Translations under genes and position numbers: made by a program
Notes under the pieces: model-generated
Told to the model about the DNA's origin: nothing
Database searches by the model: none
Seen by the model: only the letters and a program-made list of their open reading frames with translations
In this document: piece after piece, positions 51,066-59,705 of the stretch
How positions within the stretch are numbered: the stretch's first letter is position 1
How the letters are laid out: every line of letters starts with the position of its first letter
DNA from: an uncultured Sphingomonas sp.
GTDB lineage: Bacteria; Pseudomonadota; Alphaproteobacteria; Sphingomonadales; Sphingomonadaceae
Length of the DNA: 64,000 nucleotides
NCBI RefSeq assembly: GCF_934560975.1
Contig: NZ_CAKTFO010000005.1
Span: 143,199-207,198 of the forward strand
Reading direction: 5' to 3'

Positions 51066-51717
51066 GAACATATAGGGTACATACCCGACCGTTCCGTGGC
51101 ATCGGCCGAGTTGCGGGATAAAGCCTGCTCCCCCGCTTCGGCAGGGGAGAACGACCGACGCGGAGTCCTGCTGGTGCTTGAACCAGAAGCTTCGCCCAAA
51201 AGAGTCCGTCTCTTCCGCATGCTTCGCGCTGCGGCACGATCCTGTCGGACGCCGCGCATCGGGGCATGCGGGGCGGCGTTCGGAACCTTCGCGGTTCAGG
51301 CAGTCATCCGCACGTCCCCCACCGTCACCGGCAGGCGACGGAACGCGTCGGTCGCAACGCTTTGCACGCAAGGCTACTCCAAACCACGCCCCGGCGACTC
51401 CGCCAGGGGCGCCTCCGACGTATCCGCGCCGCGGCACCGCAGGCCCCGCCCCGCCCCGCCCGGCATCCTCCCCATAGGGACAGCCAGCCCGCCGCCATCC
51501 CGAACCACCACTCGTGCTCCCACACAGGCGGGAGCCCAGGTATCGGGAGGGCGTCGCATGAGGCTGCTCGGCTCCAGCCTGCGCGGGAGTACGGATGTTG
51601 TTCCTACCGGGTGGTCCGAAACGCGGCCGCCGAGTCTCTCGGTGCCCTGTCCCCAGCACCACCGGCTTTGCCGCCATGTCAGTCAGCCGACCAGCCGGCG
51701 ACCCTAGCCGCCCGACA
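51066..51717. other. Spacer between convergent rpoN and mmsB genes
   Basis: About 650 bp without a supportable gene. Open frames here are Arg/Pro-rich shadows of high-GC DNA. It contains REP-like copy 2 at 51514-51540 and may hold decayed sequence. Confidence 0.45.
51514..51540. repeat. REP-like palindrome, copy 2
   Basis: GTGCTCCCACACAGGCGGGA followed by GCCCAGG. It matches copy 1 except in the loop-proximal bases, and lies between convergent rpoN and mmsB. Confidence 0.65.
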
Positions 51718-52608
51718 TCACGCCCTGCCCGCCCCCTGCAACATCCGCATGATGCCGGAAAAGTCCTTCGCCGCCCCGCCCTGATTGACGAACAACTGGT
51801 ACAAGGCCTCTGCCGCCGCGCCCATCGGCGCGCTGGTGCCGGTCTCCTGCACCGCCCGCATCGCCAGCTTCAGGTCCTTCAGCATCAGCGCCGCCGCGAA
51901 GCCGCCGTCATAGTCGCGGTCGGCAGGGCTGTCCGGCCCTACGCCAGGCACCGGGCAGTAACCGGTCATGGACCAGCTCTGCCCGCTCGCCTCCGACGCG
52001 ATGTCGTAGAAGGTCTGGGGGTCGAGGCCGAGATTCTGTGCCAACAGGAACGCCTCGCACGTCGCGATCATGGTCGCGCCCAGCAGCAAATTGTTGGCGA
52101 TCTTGGCCGCCTGCCCCGCGCCGTTCGCCCCGGCATGGACCACCGCCTTGCCCATCCCCGCCAGCACCGGCCGCGCCGCCGCGAACGCTTCGCCCGTGCC
52201 GCCAACCATGAAGGTCAGCGTGCCGGCGCGGGCGGCGGCGATCCCGCCCGATACCGGCGCATCCGCCACCTTGTATCCCTGGTCGGCGGCATAGGCGGCG
52301 ATCGCCCGGGCGGTGGGTCCGTCGATCGTGGAACAGTCGATCAGCACCGCGCGCGTGGGGGCGGCGCCGACCACGCATTCGCGATAGATCTGGTCGACCT
52401 GCGGGCCGGCGGGCAACATGGTGACCACCGCGTCCGCCTCCGCCGCCGCGTCGCGCGCCGATCGCGCCAGCGTGCACCCGGCCGCACCGGCCCGCTCCAT
52501 CGCCGCCTGCGCCAGGTCGAAGGCGTGCACCGCATGGCCCGCGCGCACCAGGCTCGCCGCCATGCCGCCGCCCATGTTGCCGAGTCCGATGAAGCCGATC
52601 CGCGCCAT
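51718..52608 (-). CDS. mmsB: 3-hydroxyisobutyrate dehydrogenase
   Basis: A 296-aa NAD-dependent beta-hydroxyacid dehydrogenase oxidising 3-hydroxyisobutyrate to methylmalonate semialdehyde in valine breakdown. GFIGLGNMGGGM (4-15) is the dinucleotide fold, DAPVSGGIAAARAGTLTFMVGG the substrate site, and GAGQAAKIANNLLLG carries the catalytic Lys. It is the last gene of the minus-strand operon, 134 nt after the enoyl-CoA hydratase gene. Confidence 0.94.
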   Translation of the reverse strand: MARIGFIGLGNMGGGMAASLVRAGHAVHAFDLAQAAMERAGAAGCTLARSARDAAAEADAVVTMLPAGPQVDQIYRECVVGAAPTRAVLIDCSTIDGPTARAIAAYAADQGYKVADAPVSGGIAAARAGTLTFMVGGTGEAFAAARPVLAGMGKAVVHAGANGAGQAAKIANNLLLGATMIATCEAFLLAQNLGLDPQTFYDIASEASGQSWSMTGYCPVPGVGPDSPADRDYDGGFAAALMLKDLKLAMRAVQETGTSAPMGAAAEALYQLFVNQGGAAKDFSGIMRMLQGAGRA

Positions 52609-52742
52609 GCCGCCACCCTATCCTGTTTGCCCGGCGGGCCGGCGCGGGCCGGATGAACCGGCTTGGGCGCGGCCCGCCCGCCACCAACGGTGGAGGCGGC
52701 GATTATCTCCGGCTGTTGCGGGCCCTTCCGGTCAGCACCCGG

Positions 52743-53519
52743 TCAGCGCCCGCTCCACCGGCCCGGCCGTTTCTCCACGAATGCGGCCATGCCTTCCTTC
52801 TGGTCCTCGGTCCCGAACAGGCCGTGGAACAGCCGCCGTTCATAGGCGATACCCTGCGCCAGCCCGCCCTCGAACGCCGTATTGACCATCTCCTTGACCG
52901 CGATCGCGGCCAGCGGCGGCATCGCCGCGATCTCGGCCGCCAGCGCCAGCGCCCGGTCAAGCAGCTCGGCCGCCGGCACGATCCGCGCGACCAGCCCGGC
53001 GCGTTCGGCCTCGTCCGCGCCCATCATCCGCCCGGTCAGGCACATTTCCATCGCCTTGGCCTTGCCGACCGCCCGCGCCAGCCGCTGCGACCCGCCCATG
53101 CCCGGTCCCACGCCCAGCTTGATCTCCGGCTGGCCGAAGCGGGCGGTATCAGCGGCGAGGATGAAGTCCGCCATCATCGCCACCTCGCACCCGCCGCCCA
53201 ACGCGAAGCCCGCCACCGCCGCGAACCACGGCTTGCGGGTCGCTGTCACCCGCTCCCACCCGGCGAAGTGGTTGCCGGCATACATCGCGGCAAAGCCCTG
53301 CGCCTGCATCTCCTTGATGTCGGCCCCGGCTGCGAACGCCTTGTCGCTGCCGGTCAGCACCAGGCAGCGTTGCGCCGGATCGGCGTCATAGGCCGCGAAC
53401 GCCGCGATCAGGTCGCCCAGCACCTGGCTGTTGAGCGCGTTCAGCGCCTGCGGCCGGTTGATCCGCACCAAAGTCACCGCATCGTGCCGCTCGGTCAGGA
53501 TCGTCTGATAGTCCGCCAC
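52743..53519 (-). CDS. Enoyl-CoA hydratase
   Basis: A 258-aa crotonase-fold protein. AFAAGADIKEMQ and AGFALGGGCEVAMMADF form the oxyanion hole, and FGQPEIKLGVGPGMGGSQRL carries the second catalytic region. In this operon it most likely hydrates methacrylyl-CoA to 3-hydroxyisobutyryl-CoA, though enzymes of this type are broad. The start is GTG at 53519 with AAGGG upstream, 21 nt after the stop of the hydrolase gene. Confidence 0.92.
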   Translation of the reverse strand: MADYQTILTERHDAVTLVRINRPQALNALNSQVLGDLIAAFAAYDADPAQRCLVLTGSDKAFAAGADIKEMQAQGFAAMYAGNHFAGWERVTATRKPWFAAVAGFALGGGCEVAMMADFILAADTARFGQPEIKLGVGPGMGGSQRLARAVGKAKAMEMCLTGRMMGADEAERAGLVARIVPAAELLDRALALAAEIAAMPPLAAIAVKEMVNTAFEGGLAQGIAYERRLFHGLFGTEDQKEGMAAFVEKRPGRWSGR

Positions 53520-53540
53520 GCCCTTATTCCCCTTTTCCGT

Positions 53541-54590
53541 TCATGCCCGCACCGGCTCCCACGCCTCGTCGGCAGGCAAGGGCGCGAAGATCGTGTCGAG
53601 CATATTGTCGGTCACATCCTCCGGCGTGGCCGGGTTCCAGCGCGGTGCATTGTCCCGGTCGATCAGCAGCGCCCGCACGCCCTCGACGAAGTCGTGCCGC
53701 ATGGAAACGTGGCACATCACGCCATATTCCACCCGCATCTCGTCCGCGAAGTCGGTGTGGGTCGCGCCCTGGCGCAGCAGGCGCAGCGCGATCTTGCCCG
53801 ACTGCGGCGACTTGGCGCGGAGCGTCGCCAGCGTCTCGCGCGCCCAATCGTCGCCGTCCGCCTCCAGCGCCGCCACGACCCCTTCCAGCTCCTCGCTGGC
53901 GAACAGCCGGTCGATCGCGTCACGATGGCTCAGGATCGCCGCCCCGCCCGGATCAGCGGCGGCGGCATCCAGCACCGCCTGCGCCTCCCGCGGGCGGGCG
54001 ATCAGGTCCGCCTTGACCCGCTCCACCGCCTCTGCCGCGACATGATGGGTGGCCAGGCCCAGCGCCGTCACCTCCGCCCCGTCCAGTCGCGCGGCGGTCA
54101 GCGCCAGATAGGCGCCGATCCGCCCCGGCAGGCGCGACAGGTACCAGCCGCCGCCGACGTCGGGGAACAGGCCGATCGTCGCCTCCGGCATGGCGAACAG
54201 GGTCCGCCCGGTCGCGATCCGGTATCTCGCCGGCAGGGCCAGGCCGACGCCCCCGCCCATCACCACCCCGTCCATCACCGCCACCACCGGCTTGGCGAAA
54301 GTGAACAACAGGTGGTTCAGCTGATATTCCGCGCGGAAGAAGGCGCGCGCCGCCACTCCGTCGCCTGCCGCGCTCTCCGCCACCGCGCGCACATCCCCGC
54401 CCGCGCAGAAGCCGCGCCCCTCGGCATGGTCGATCAGCACCAGCTCCACCGCCGGATCGCCGCGCCACGCCACCAGCGCATCGATCATCGCCCGGCACAT
54501 CGGCTCGGTCAGCGCATGCAGCGCCTGCGGCCGGTTGAGGCGGATCCGCCCCACCTTGCCCTCGATCAGGATCAGAACCGGCTCGCTCAC
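53541..54590 (-). CDS. 3-hydroxyisobutyryl-CoA hydrolase (HIBCH-type crotonase)
   Basis: A 349-aa crotonase-superfamily hydrolase, longer than hydratases. GFCAGGDVRAVAE, PVVAVMDGVVMGGGVGLALPARYRIATGRTLFAMPEATIGLFPDVGGGWYLSRLPG and the C-terminal EMRVEYGVMCHVSMRHDFVEGVRALLIDRDNAPRWNP block are typical of HIBCH. It releases 3-hydroxyisobutyrate from its CoA ester. The start is GTG at 54590, overlapping the acyl-CoA dehydrogenase stop by 4 nt. The longer open frame upstream is a shadow of that gene. Confidence 0.93.
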   Translation of the reverse strand: MSEPVLILIEGKVGRIRLNRPQALHALTEPMCRAMIDALVAWRGDPAVELVLIDHAEGRGFCAGGDVRAVAESAAGDGVAARAFFRAEYQLNHLLFTFAKPVVAVMDGVVMGGGVGLALPARYRIATGRTLFAMPEATIGLFPDVGGGWYLSRLPGRIGAYLALTAARLDGAEVTALGLATHHVAAEAVERVKADLIARPREAQAVLDAAAADPGGAAILSHRDAIDRLFASEELEGVVAALEADGDDWARETLATLRAKSPQSGKIALRLLRQGATHTDFADEMRVEYGVMCHVSMRHDFVEGVRALLIDRDNAPRWNPATPEDVTDNMLDTIFAPLPADEAWEPVRA

Positions 54591-55729
54591 GCCTTCAGCA
54601 TCTCCCGCGCGATGATGACGCGCATGATCTCGTTGGTGCCTTCCAGGATGCGGTGAACGCGCAGGTCGCGGAAAAAGCGTTCGATCGGATAATCCTGCAA
54701 ATAGCCGTAGCCGCCGTGCAGTTGCAGCGCGCGGTCGACCACCGCCATGCCCGTGTCGGTGGCAAAGCGTTTGGCCATCGCCGCGAACCTGGTGCGGTCC
54801 GCCGCGCCCTCCGTCACCTTCACCGCCGCCGCATAGAGCAGGGCGCGCGCCGCCTGCAGCTCCGTCTCCATGTCGGCCAGCGCGAATTGCGTCGCCTGGA
54901 AGTCGGCGATGGCGCGGCCGAACTGGCGACGCGCCTGCGTATAGCGCATCGCCTCGTCCAGGCAGCGTTGCGCGCCGCCCAGCGAGCAGGCGGCGATGTT
55001 GAGCCGCCCGCCGTCCAGCCCGGCCATGGCGATGCGAAAGCCCTCGCCCTCCGCGCCGATGCGGCTGGCGACGGGCACGCGCACCCCGTCGAAATTGACC
55101 TGCGCGGTGGGTTGCGAGCGCCAGCCGAGCTTGCGTTCGTTCGCGCCGAAGCTGACGCCCGCCATGTCCTTGTCGATCACCAAAGCGGAGATGCCGCCCG
55201 CCCCCTCCCCGCCGGTGCGGACCATGGTGACGTAGACCTCGTTCTCGCCCCCGCCGGAGATGAAGGCCTTGCTGCCGGTCACGATATAATCGTCGCCGTC
55301 CCGGACCGCGCGCGTGGTCAGCGCCGCCGCATCCGATCCCGATCCCGGCTCGGTCAGGCAATAGGAACCCAGCCGCTCCGCCGTCACCATGTCGGGCAGA
55401 TAGCGGCGCTTCAGCTCGTCCGAACCGAACCGGTCGATCATCCAGCAGGCCATGTTGTGGATCGAGAGGAAGGCGCTGGTCGACGGGCAGCCATGGGCCA
55501 TCGCCTCCATGATCAGCGCCGCCTCCAGCCGCCCCAGGCCGATCCCGCCCGCCTCCTCCGACACGTAGATCGCCCCGAAGCCGAGGTTTGCCGCCGCCTT
55601 CACCACGTCGCGCGGGAAATGGTGGCGTTCGTCCCACCCGGCCGCGTACGGGGTGATCGCATCGGCGGTGAAACGCTGCGCCATGTCCTGGATGGCGCGC
55701 TGATCCTCGGTCAGGTCGAACTGGGTCAT
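54587..55729 (-). CDS. Acyl-CoA dehydrogenase (isobutyryl-CoA dehydrogenase-like)
   Basis: A 380-aa FAD enzyme. CLTEPGSGSDAAAL is the FAD/substrate motif, GGRLNIAACSLGGAQRCLDEAMRYTQARRQFGRAI is conserved in the branch, and the catalytic Glu is in the HRILEGTNEIMRVIIAR region. Operon context (hydratase, HIBYL-CoA hydrolase, HIBADH) points to isobutyryl-CoA, the valine-derived substrate. The start at 55729 follows AAGGGCGAGACA. It is the first gene of the valine operon, 47 nt downstream of the DMT transporter gene, which may share its transcript. Confidence 0.92.
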   Translation of the reverse strand: MTQFDLTEDQRAIQDMAQRFTADAITPYAAGWDERHHFPRDVVKAAANLGFGAIYVSEEAGGIGLGRLEAALIMEAMAHGCPSTSAFLSIHNMACWMIDRFGSDELKRRYLPDMVTAERLGSYCLTEPGSGSDAAALTTRAVRDGDDYIVTGSKAFISGGGENEVYVTMVRTGGEGAGGISALVIDKDMAGVSFGANERKLGWRSQPTAQVNFDGVRVPVASRIGAEGEGFRIAMAGLDGGRLNIAACSLGGAQRCLDEAMRYTQARRQFGRAIADFQATQFALADMETELQAARALLYAAAVKVTEGAADRTRFAAMAKRFATDTGMAVVDRALQLHGGYGYLQDYPIERFFRDLRVHRILEGTNEIMRVIIAREMLKA

Positions 55730-55776
55730 TGTCTCGCCCTTGGATCGTTTCAATGGAAACCATCCAAGCGGGGGAA

Positions 55777-56733
55777 TCAAGCCGCCTGACCTCGCTTCGG
55801 CGCGGCCGCGTCACCCCGCGCCCGCATCGCCAGCACCAGCCCCACCAGCACCAGCATACCCCCGGCCCCCGCCGTCCCGGTCCAGCGATAGCCTTCGAAC
55901 AGGGTCGAAAAGCCCATCGCGATCACCGGGATCAGCACGTTGACATAGCCGCCGCGCGCCGCGCCGATCCGCCGGATCAGGGTGAAATACAGCGTGAACG
56001 CCACCGCCGACGCGACGATGCCGAGGTAGAGCAGCCCCGCGACATAGCCGGCGCGCAGCTCGAACACCGGCGGCCCGGACGTCGCCCACGCCATCGCCGC
56101 ATCCAGCAGCGCGCCCCAGCCCATCCCCCACGCCAGCAGGGTCGCCATGGTGAAGGCGCGCGCCCGCCGGCTGCCCTGCAACACGTTGCCGAACGAGGCG
56201 AACAGCACCGCCACCACGGTGAAGCCGATCCCGCGCACCACATCGTCGCGGCTGCTATCCGCCGCGCCCAGCTCGTGCGCGAACAGCAAGGCGACGCCCA
56301 GCATCGCCACCGCCGATCCGATCAGGAACGGCCGCGACAGCCCCTGCTTCAGGAAGAGGCGCGCGAACACCGCGTTGAACGGCACCAGCAGCGAGAACAG
56401 CACCGCCACCAGCCCGGAGGTGATGTGCAGCTCGGCCAGGTAGACGAGGTTGTAGTTGATCGCGAAGGTGAACAGCCCCATCGCGATGGCGATGCCATGC
56501 CCGGTACGATCCATCCTCAGCGGCGCCCGCATCGCCAGCGCCACCCCGAACATCGCCACCGCCGCCACCGCAAAGCGATAGGTGACCGACCAGGCGGTCG
56601 GCACCGGCCCGAACTGGCTGTGGATCGCCAGCCAGGTCGATCCCCAGATCAGGGTCACCAGCGCGAACGGCAGCGCGATCCGCCCCTGCGTGCCCGCATC
56701 CAGCGGCGGTGTGCCCGTCGGGGTCTTCGTCAC
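55777..56733 (-). CDS. DMT superfamily (EamA) transporter
   Basis: A 318-aa inner-membrane protein with ten predicted helices in two EamA repeats. IALPFALVTLIWGSTWLAIHSQFGPVPTAWSVTYRF begins repeat 1, and YVAGLLYLGIVASAVAFTLYFTLIRRIGAARGGYVNVLIPVIAMG is in repeat 2. Substrates of this family are amino acids, nucleotides or drugs. The link to the adjacent threonine aldolase suggests amino acids but is not established. The start is GTG at 56733, overlapping the aldolase stop by 4 nt. Confidence 0.9.
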   Translation of the reverse strand: MTKTPTGTPPLDAGTQGRIALPFALVTLIWGSTWLAIHSQFGPVPTAWSVTYRFAVAAVAMFGVALAMRAPLRMDRTGHGIAIAMGLFTFAINYNLVYLAELHITSGLVAVLFSLLVPFNAVFARLFLKQGLSRPFLIGSAVAMLGVALLFAHELGAADSSRDDVVRGIGFTVVAVLFASFGNVLQGSRRARAFTMATLLAWGMGWGALLDAAMAWATSGPPVFELRAGYVAGLLYLGIVASAVAFTLYFTLIRRIGAARGGYVNVLIPVIAMGFSTLFEGYRWTGTAGAGGMLVLVGLVLAMRARGDAAAPKRGQAA

Positions 56734-57725
56734 AGGGCGGCGATGGCGCGGGCCAGCGCCGCGACTTCGTCCGCCGGGCTGGCCCAATGCGTCACCAGCC
56801 GGACCTCGCCCGCCGCCCAGTCGTAGAAGTCGAAGCCGTCGGCCCGCAGCGTCGCCGCTTCCTCCGGCGTCATCCGCAGGAACAATTCGTTGGCCTGCAC
56901 CGGATGGATCAGCCGCGCGCCCGCCGCCCCGGCCAGCGCCTGCGCCGCGGCGTTGGCGGCGCGCGCCGTGTCCAGCCACACGTCGTCGTCCAACATCGCG
57001 TGGATCTGCGCCGCCAAATAGCGGCCCTTGGACAGCAGGTGCCCGGCGCGCTTGCGGCGCCGCCGGGTGGCGTCGGCCAGCTTGGGGTCGAAGAACACCA
57101 AAGCCTCCGCCGACATGCCGCCATTCTTGACGAAGCCGAAGCTCAGCACGTCCACGCCCCGCGTCAGCTCCGCCGCCGTGCAGCCGAGGTGCACCACCGC
57201 ATTGGCGAAGCGCGCCCCGTCCATGTGCAGGCCCCAGCCGCGCGCCTTGGCCAAAGCCGCCAGCGCCGCCACCTCGTCCGGCGTGTAGACGCAGCCATAT
57301 TCGGTCGCGTTGGTGATCGACAGCGCATGCGGCTGCACCCGGTGGACGTCGTCGGCGATCGCATCCGCCACCGCCGCCACGCTGTCGGGCGTCAGCTTGG
57401 CGCCCTCGCCGTCCGCCAGCAGCAGCTTGGCGCCATGGGTGAAGAATTCCGGCGCGCCGCATTCGTCATTCTGCACGTGCGCGTCGCGGTGGCAGATCGT
57501 GCCCCCGTAAGGCGGGCACAAGGCGGCCAGCGCCAGCGCGTTGGCCGCCGTCCCGGTCGGCACCCACAAGGCCGCGACCTCCTGCCCGAACAATGCCGAA
57601 AAGCGCGCGGCCAGCCCCCGGCTGAGCGCATCGCCGTCATAGGCGGTATCCACCGCATCGGCGGCGGCCATGGCCTTCAGGACGGCGGGGTGGACCGGTG
57701 CGGCATTGTCGGAAAAGAAGCGCAT
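56730..57725 (-). CDS. Low-specificity L-threonine aldolase
   Basis: A 331-aa PLP aldolase cleaving threonine/allo-threonine to glycine and acetaldehyde. RFFSDNAAPVHPAVL is the usual N-terminus, GTICHRDAHVQNDECGAPEFF and LHMDGARFANAVVHLG are PLP contacts, and the Schiff-base lysine is in VDVLSFGFVKNGGMSAEALVFF. The start is ATG at 57725. It is coupled to the downstream transporter and divergent from the DUF885 gene across about 100 bp. Confidence 0.92.
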   Translation of the reverse strand: MRFFSDNAAPVHPAVLKAMAAADAVDTAYDGDALSRGLAARFSALFGQEVAALWVPTGTAANALALAALCPPYGGTICHRDAHVQNDECGAPEFFTHGAKLLLADGEGAKLTPDSVAAVADAIADDVHRVQPHALSITNATEYGCVYTPDEVAALAALAKARGWGLHMDGARFANAVVHLGCTAAELTRGVDVLSFGFVKNGGMSAEALVFFDPKLADATRRRRKRAGHLLSKGRYLAAQIHAMLDDDVWLDTARAANAAAQALAGAAGARLIHPVQANELFLRMTPEEAATLRADGFDFYDWAAGEVRLVTHWASPADEVAALARAIAAL

Positions 57726-57828
57726 GGTTGGCGCTTGGGGCCGGGCGAGGGGCCAAGTCAATCGCGGCTTTGCGCGCCCGCCGCGCCACGGGCTTGGCAG
57801 CGCCGCGTGGTTCGCTACGCTGCCGGTC

Positions 57829-59571
57829 ATGCGATCCTTCCTGCTCGCGCTGTCGGCCAGCGCCTTCTTCGTCCCGGCGATTGCCGCGCCCCTCCCCGCC
57901 GATGCCCGGTTCAAGGCGATCTACACCAGCGAGCAGGCGTGGCGCGAAACGCAGGAGTCGGGCGGCGAGGACAATGATCGCGTCGCGGCCCACCTGCCGG
58001 ACGTGCGCCCCGCCGCGCAGACCGCGCGGCTTGCTTATCTGCAAGGCGTGCTGAGGCAGCTGGACGCCTTGCCCAAGGCCAGCCTGGGGCAGGCGGCGGC
58101 GGTGGATTATGCCGTCTACCGCTTCGACATCGAACGGCGCGTCGCCGCACTCCGCACCCGCGATTACGAGATGCCGGCCAATTCCGACAGCTCGCCGTGG
58201 GGCGACCTTGGCTATGTCGCGCGCGGCCAGTTCCGCACCGAAACCGATTATCGCAACTGGATCACCCAGCTGCGCGAGGTGCCGCGCTTCTTCGACGATC
58301 AGATCGCCAACATGCGCGCCGGCCTCGCCCGTGGCTGGACCCCGCCGCGCATCACGCTGGAGGCGCGCGACGCCGCCATCGCCCAGGTGGCCGACGCGAA
58401 GTCGCCGGAGGACAGCCTGCTCTTCCAGCCCTTCCGCACGATGCCGGCCAACATCCCTGCGGCGACCCAGGCCGCACTGAAGCAGGAGGCGCGCGCCGCC
58501 ATCACCGGGCAGGCCCAGCCCGCTTACGCCAAGCTGCTCGCCTTCTTCCGCAACGACTACGTACCGCATACGCGCACGACCCTGGCGGCGGACGCGCTGC
58601 CCGGCGGCACGGCATGGTATGCCGACCAGATCCGCGCCTTCGCCACCGTCGACCTCTCCGCCGACCAGATCCACGCCATCGGCCTGGCCGAGGTCGCCCG
58701 CATCAAGGCGGAAATGCAGACCGTGATGCGCGAGACGGGGTTCAAGGGCGACCTGCCCGCCTTCCTCACCTTCCTGCGCACCGACCCGCAATTCTACGTC
58801 ACCACGCCCCAGGCGCTGCTCGATCGCGCCGCCTGGACCGCCAAGCAGGTCGACGCCAAGGTCGGCCTCTACATCGGCCACCTGCCGCGCCGCCGCTTCG
58901 CGATCGTGCCGGTGCCCGACGACATCGCGCCCTTCTACACCGCCGGGCGCGGCGGACCCGGCCAGTATCTGGTCAACACCTACGACCTGAAGTCGCGCCC
59001 GCTCTATCAGCTGCCGGCCTTGACCCTGCACGAAAGCGCGCCCGGCCACGCCTTCCAGATGCCGCTCGCGGCCGAGAACAAGGGCCAGCCCGCCTTCCGC
59101 CAGCACCTCTATATCTCGGCCTATGGCGAGGGCTGGGCGCTCTATTGCGAGCGGCTGGGCGACGAAATGGGCATCTACGCCACGCCGTATGAGCGGTTCG
59201 GGATGTTGAGCTACCAAATGTGGCGCGCCGGCCGGCTGGTGGTGGATACCGGCATCCACGCCAAGGGCTGGACCCGCGACCGTGCGCAGGCCTTCCTCCG
59301 CGACAACACCGCGCTCAGCGAGCATGAGGTCACGACGGAGGTCGACCGCTACATCAGCTGGCCGGGGCAGGCCTTGTCCTATTATCTCGGCATGATGGCG
59401 ATCCGCGACGCCCGCGCCAAGACGGAGCGCGCGCTGGGGGCCAAGTTCAACGTCCGCGCCTTCCACGACGTGGTGCTGGACCTGGGCTCGGTGCCGCTGC
59501 CGATCCTCACCGCCCGCATCGACCGCTTCATCGCCGACGGCGGCAAGGGCCCCTATCCCGACGAGGAGTGA
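57829..59571 (+). CDS. Exported DUF885 family protein (putative metallo-carboxypeptidase-like)
   Basis: A 580-aa protein with a signal peptide (MRSFLLALSASAFFVPAIAAPLP). The helical DUF885 body contains LTLHESAPGHAFQMPLA (H-E-x3-G-H zinc-like motif), AYGEGWALYCERLGDEMGIY and ALSYYLGMMAIRDARAKTERALG. Similar to M3/M32-type helical metallopeptidases; activity is unproven for most members. The ATG at 57829 is the one directly before the signal sequence. It converges on the histidine kinase gene with a REP-like palindrome in the spacer. Confidence 0.9.
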   Translation: MRSFLLALSASAFFVPAIAAPLPADARFKAIYTSEQAWRETQESGGEDNDRVAAHLPDVRPAAQTARLAYLQGVLRQLDALPKASLGQAAAVDYAVYRFDIERRVAALRTRDYEMPANSDSSPWGDLGYVARGQFRTETDYRNWITQLREVPRFFDDQIANMRAGLARGWTPPRITLEARDAAIAQVADAKSPEDSLLFQPFRTMPANIPAATQAALKQEARAAITGQAQPAYAKLLAFFRNDYVPHTRTTLAADALPGGTAWYADQIRAFATVDLSADQIHAIGLAEVARIKAEMQTVMRETGFKGDLPAFLTFLRTDPQFYVTTPQALLDRAAWTAKQVDAKVGLYIGHLPRRRFAIVPVPDDIAPFYTAGRGGPGQYLVNTYDLKSRPLYQLPALTLHESAPGHAFQMPLAAENKGQPAFRQHLYISAYGEGWALYCERLGDEMGIYATPYERFGMLSYQMWRAGRLVVDTGIHAKGWTRDRAQAFLRDNTALSEHEVTTEVDRYISWPGQALSYYLGMMAIRDARAKTERALGAKFNVRAFHDVVLDLGSVPLPILTARIDRFIADGGKGPYPDEE

Positions 59572-59587
59572 CCGGACACCCTCCGCC

Positions 59588-59616
59588 CGTGCTCCCGCCT
59601 GCGCGGGAGCACAAGG
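59588..59616. repeat. REP-like palindrome, copy 3 (inverted orientation)
   Basis: CGTGCTCCCGCCTGCGCGGG followed by AGCACAAGG. Reverse-complemented it reads CCTTGTGCTCCCGCGCAGGC..., almost identical to copy 1. It lies between the convergent DUF885 and histidine kinase genes. Confidence 0.75.
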
Positions 59617-59705
59617 ACGTTGCGCGACGGGTGGAACAGGCTCCGGCGGAAGCAAGGGCGGCCGCTGCTCCCCGTCCCTCTACTCGCCCCTCTCCATGTC
59701 CGACC

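Noticed and set aside
51096..51707. 203-aa plus-strand frame in the rpoN-mmsB spacer
   Set aside because: Arg/Pro/Ser-rich composition typical of chance frames in high-GC DNA; it runs through the REP-like element.
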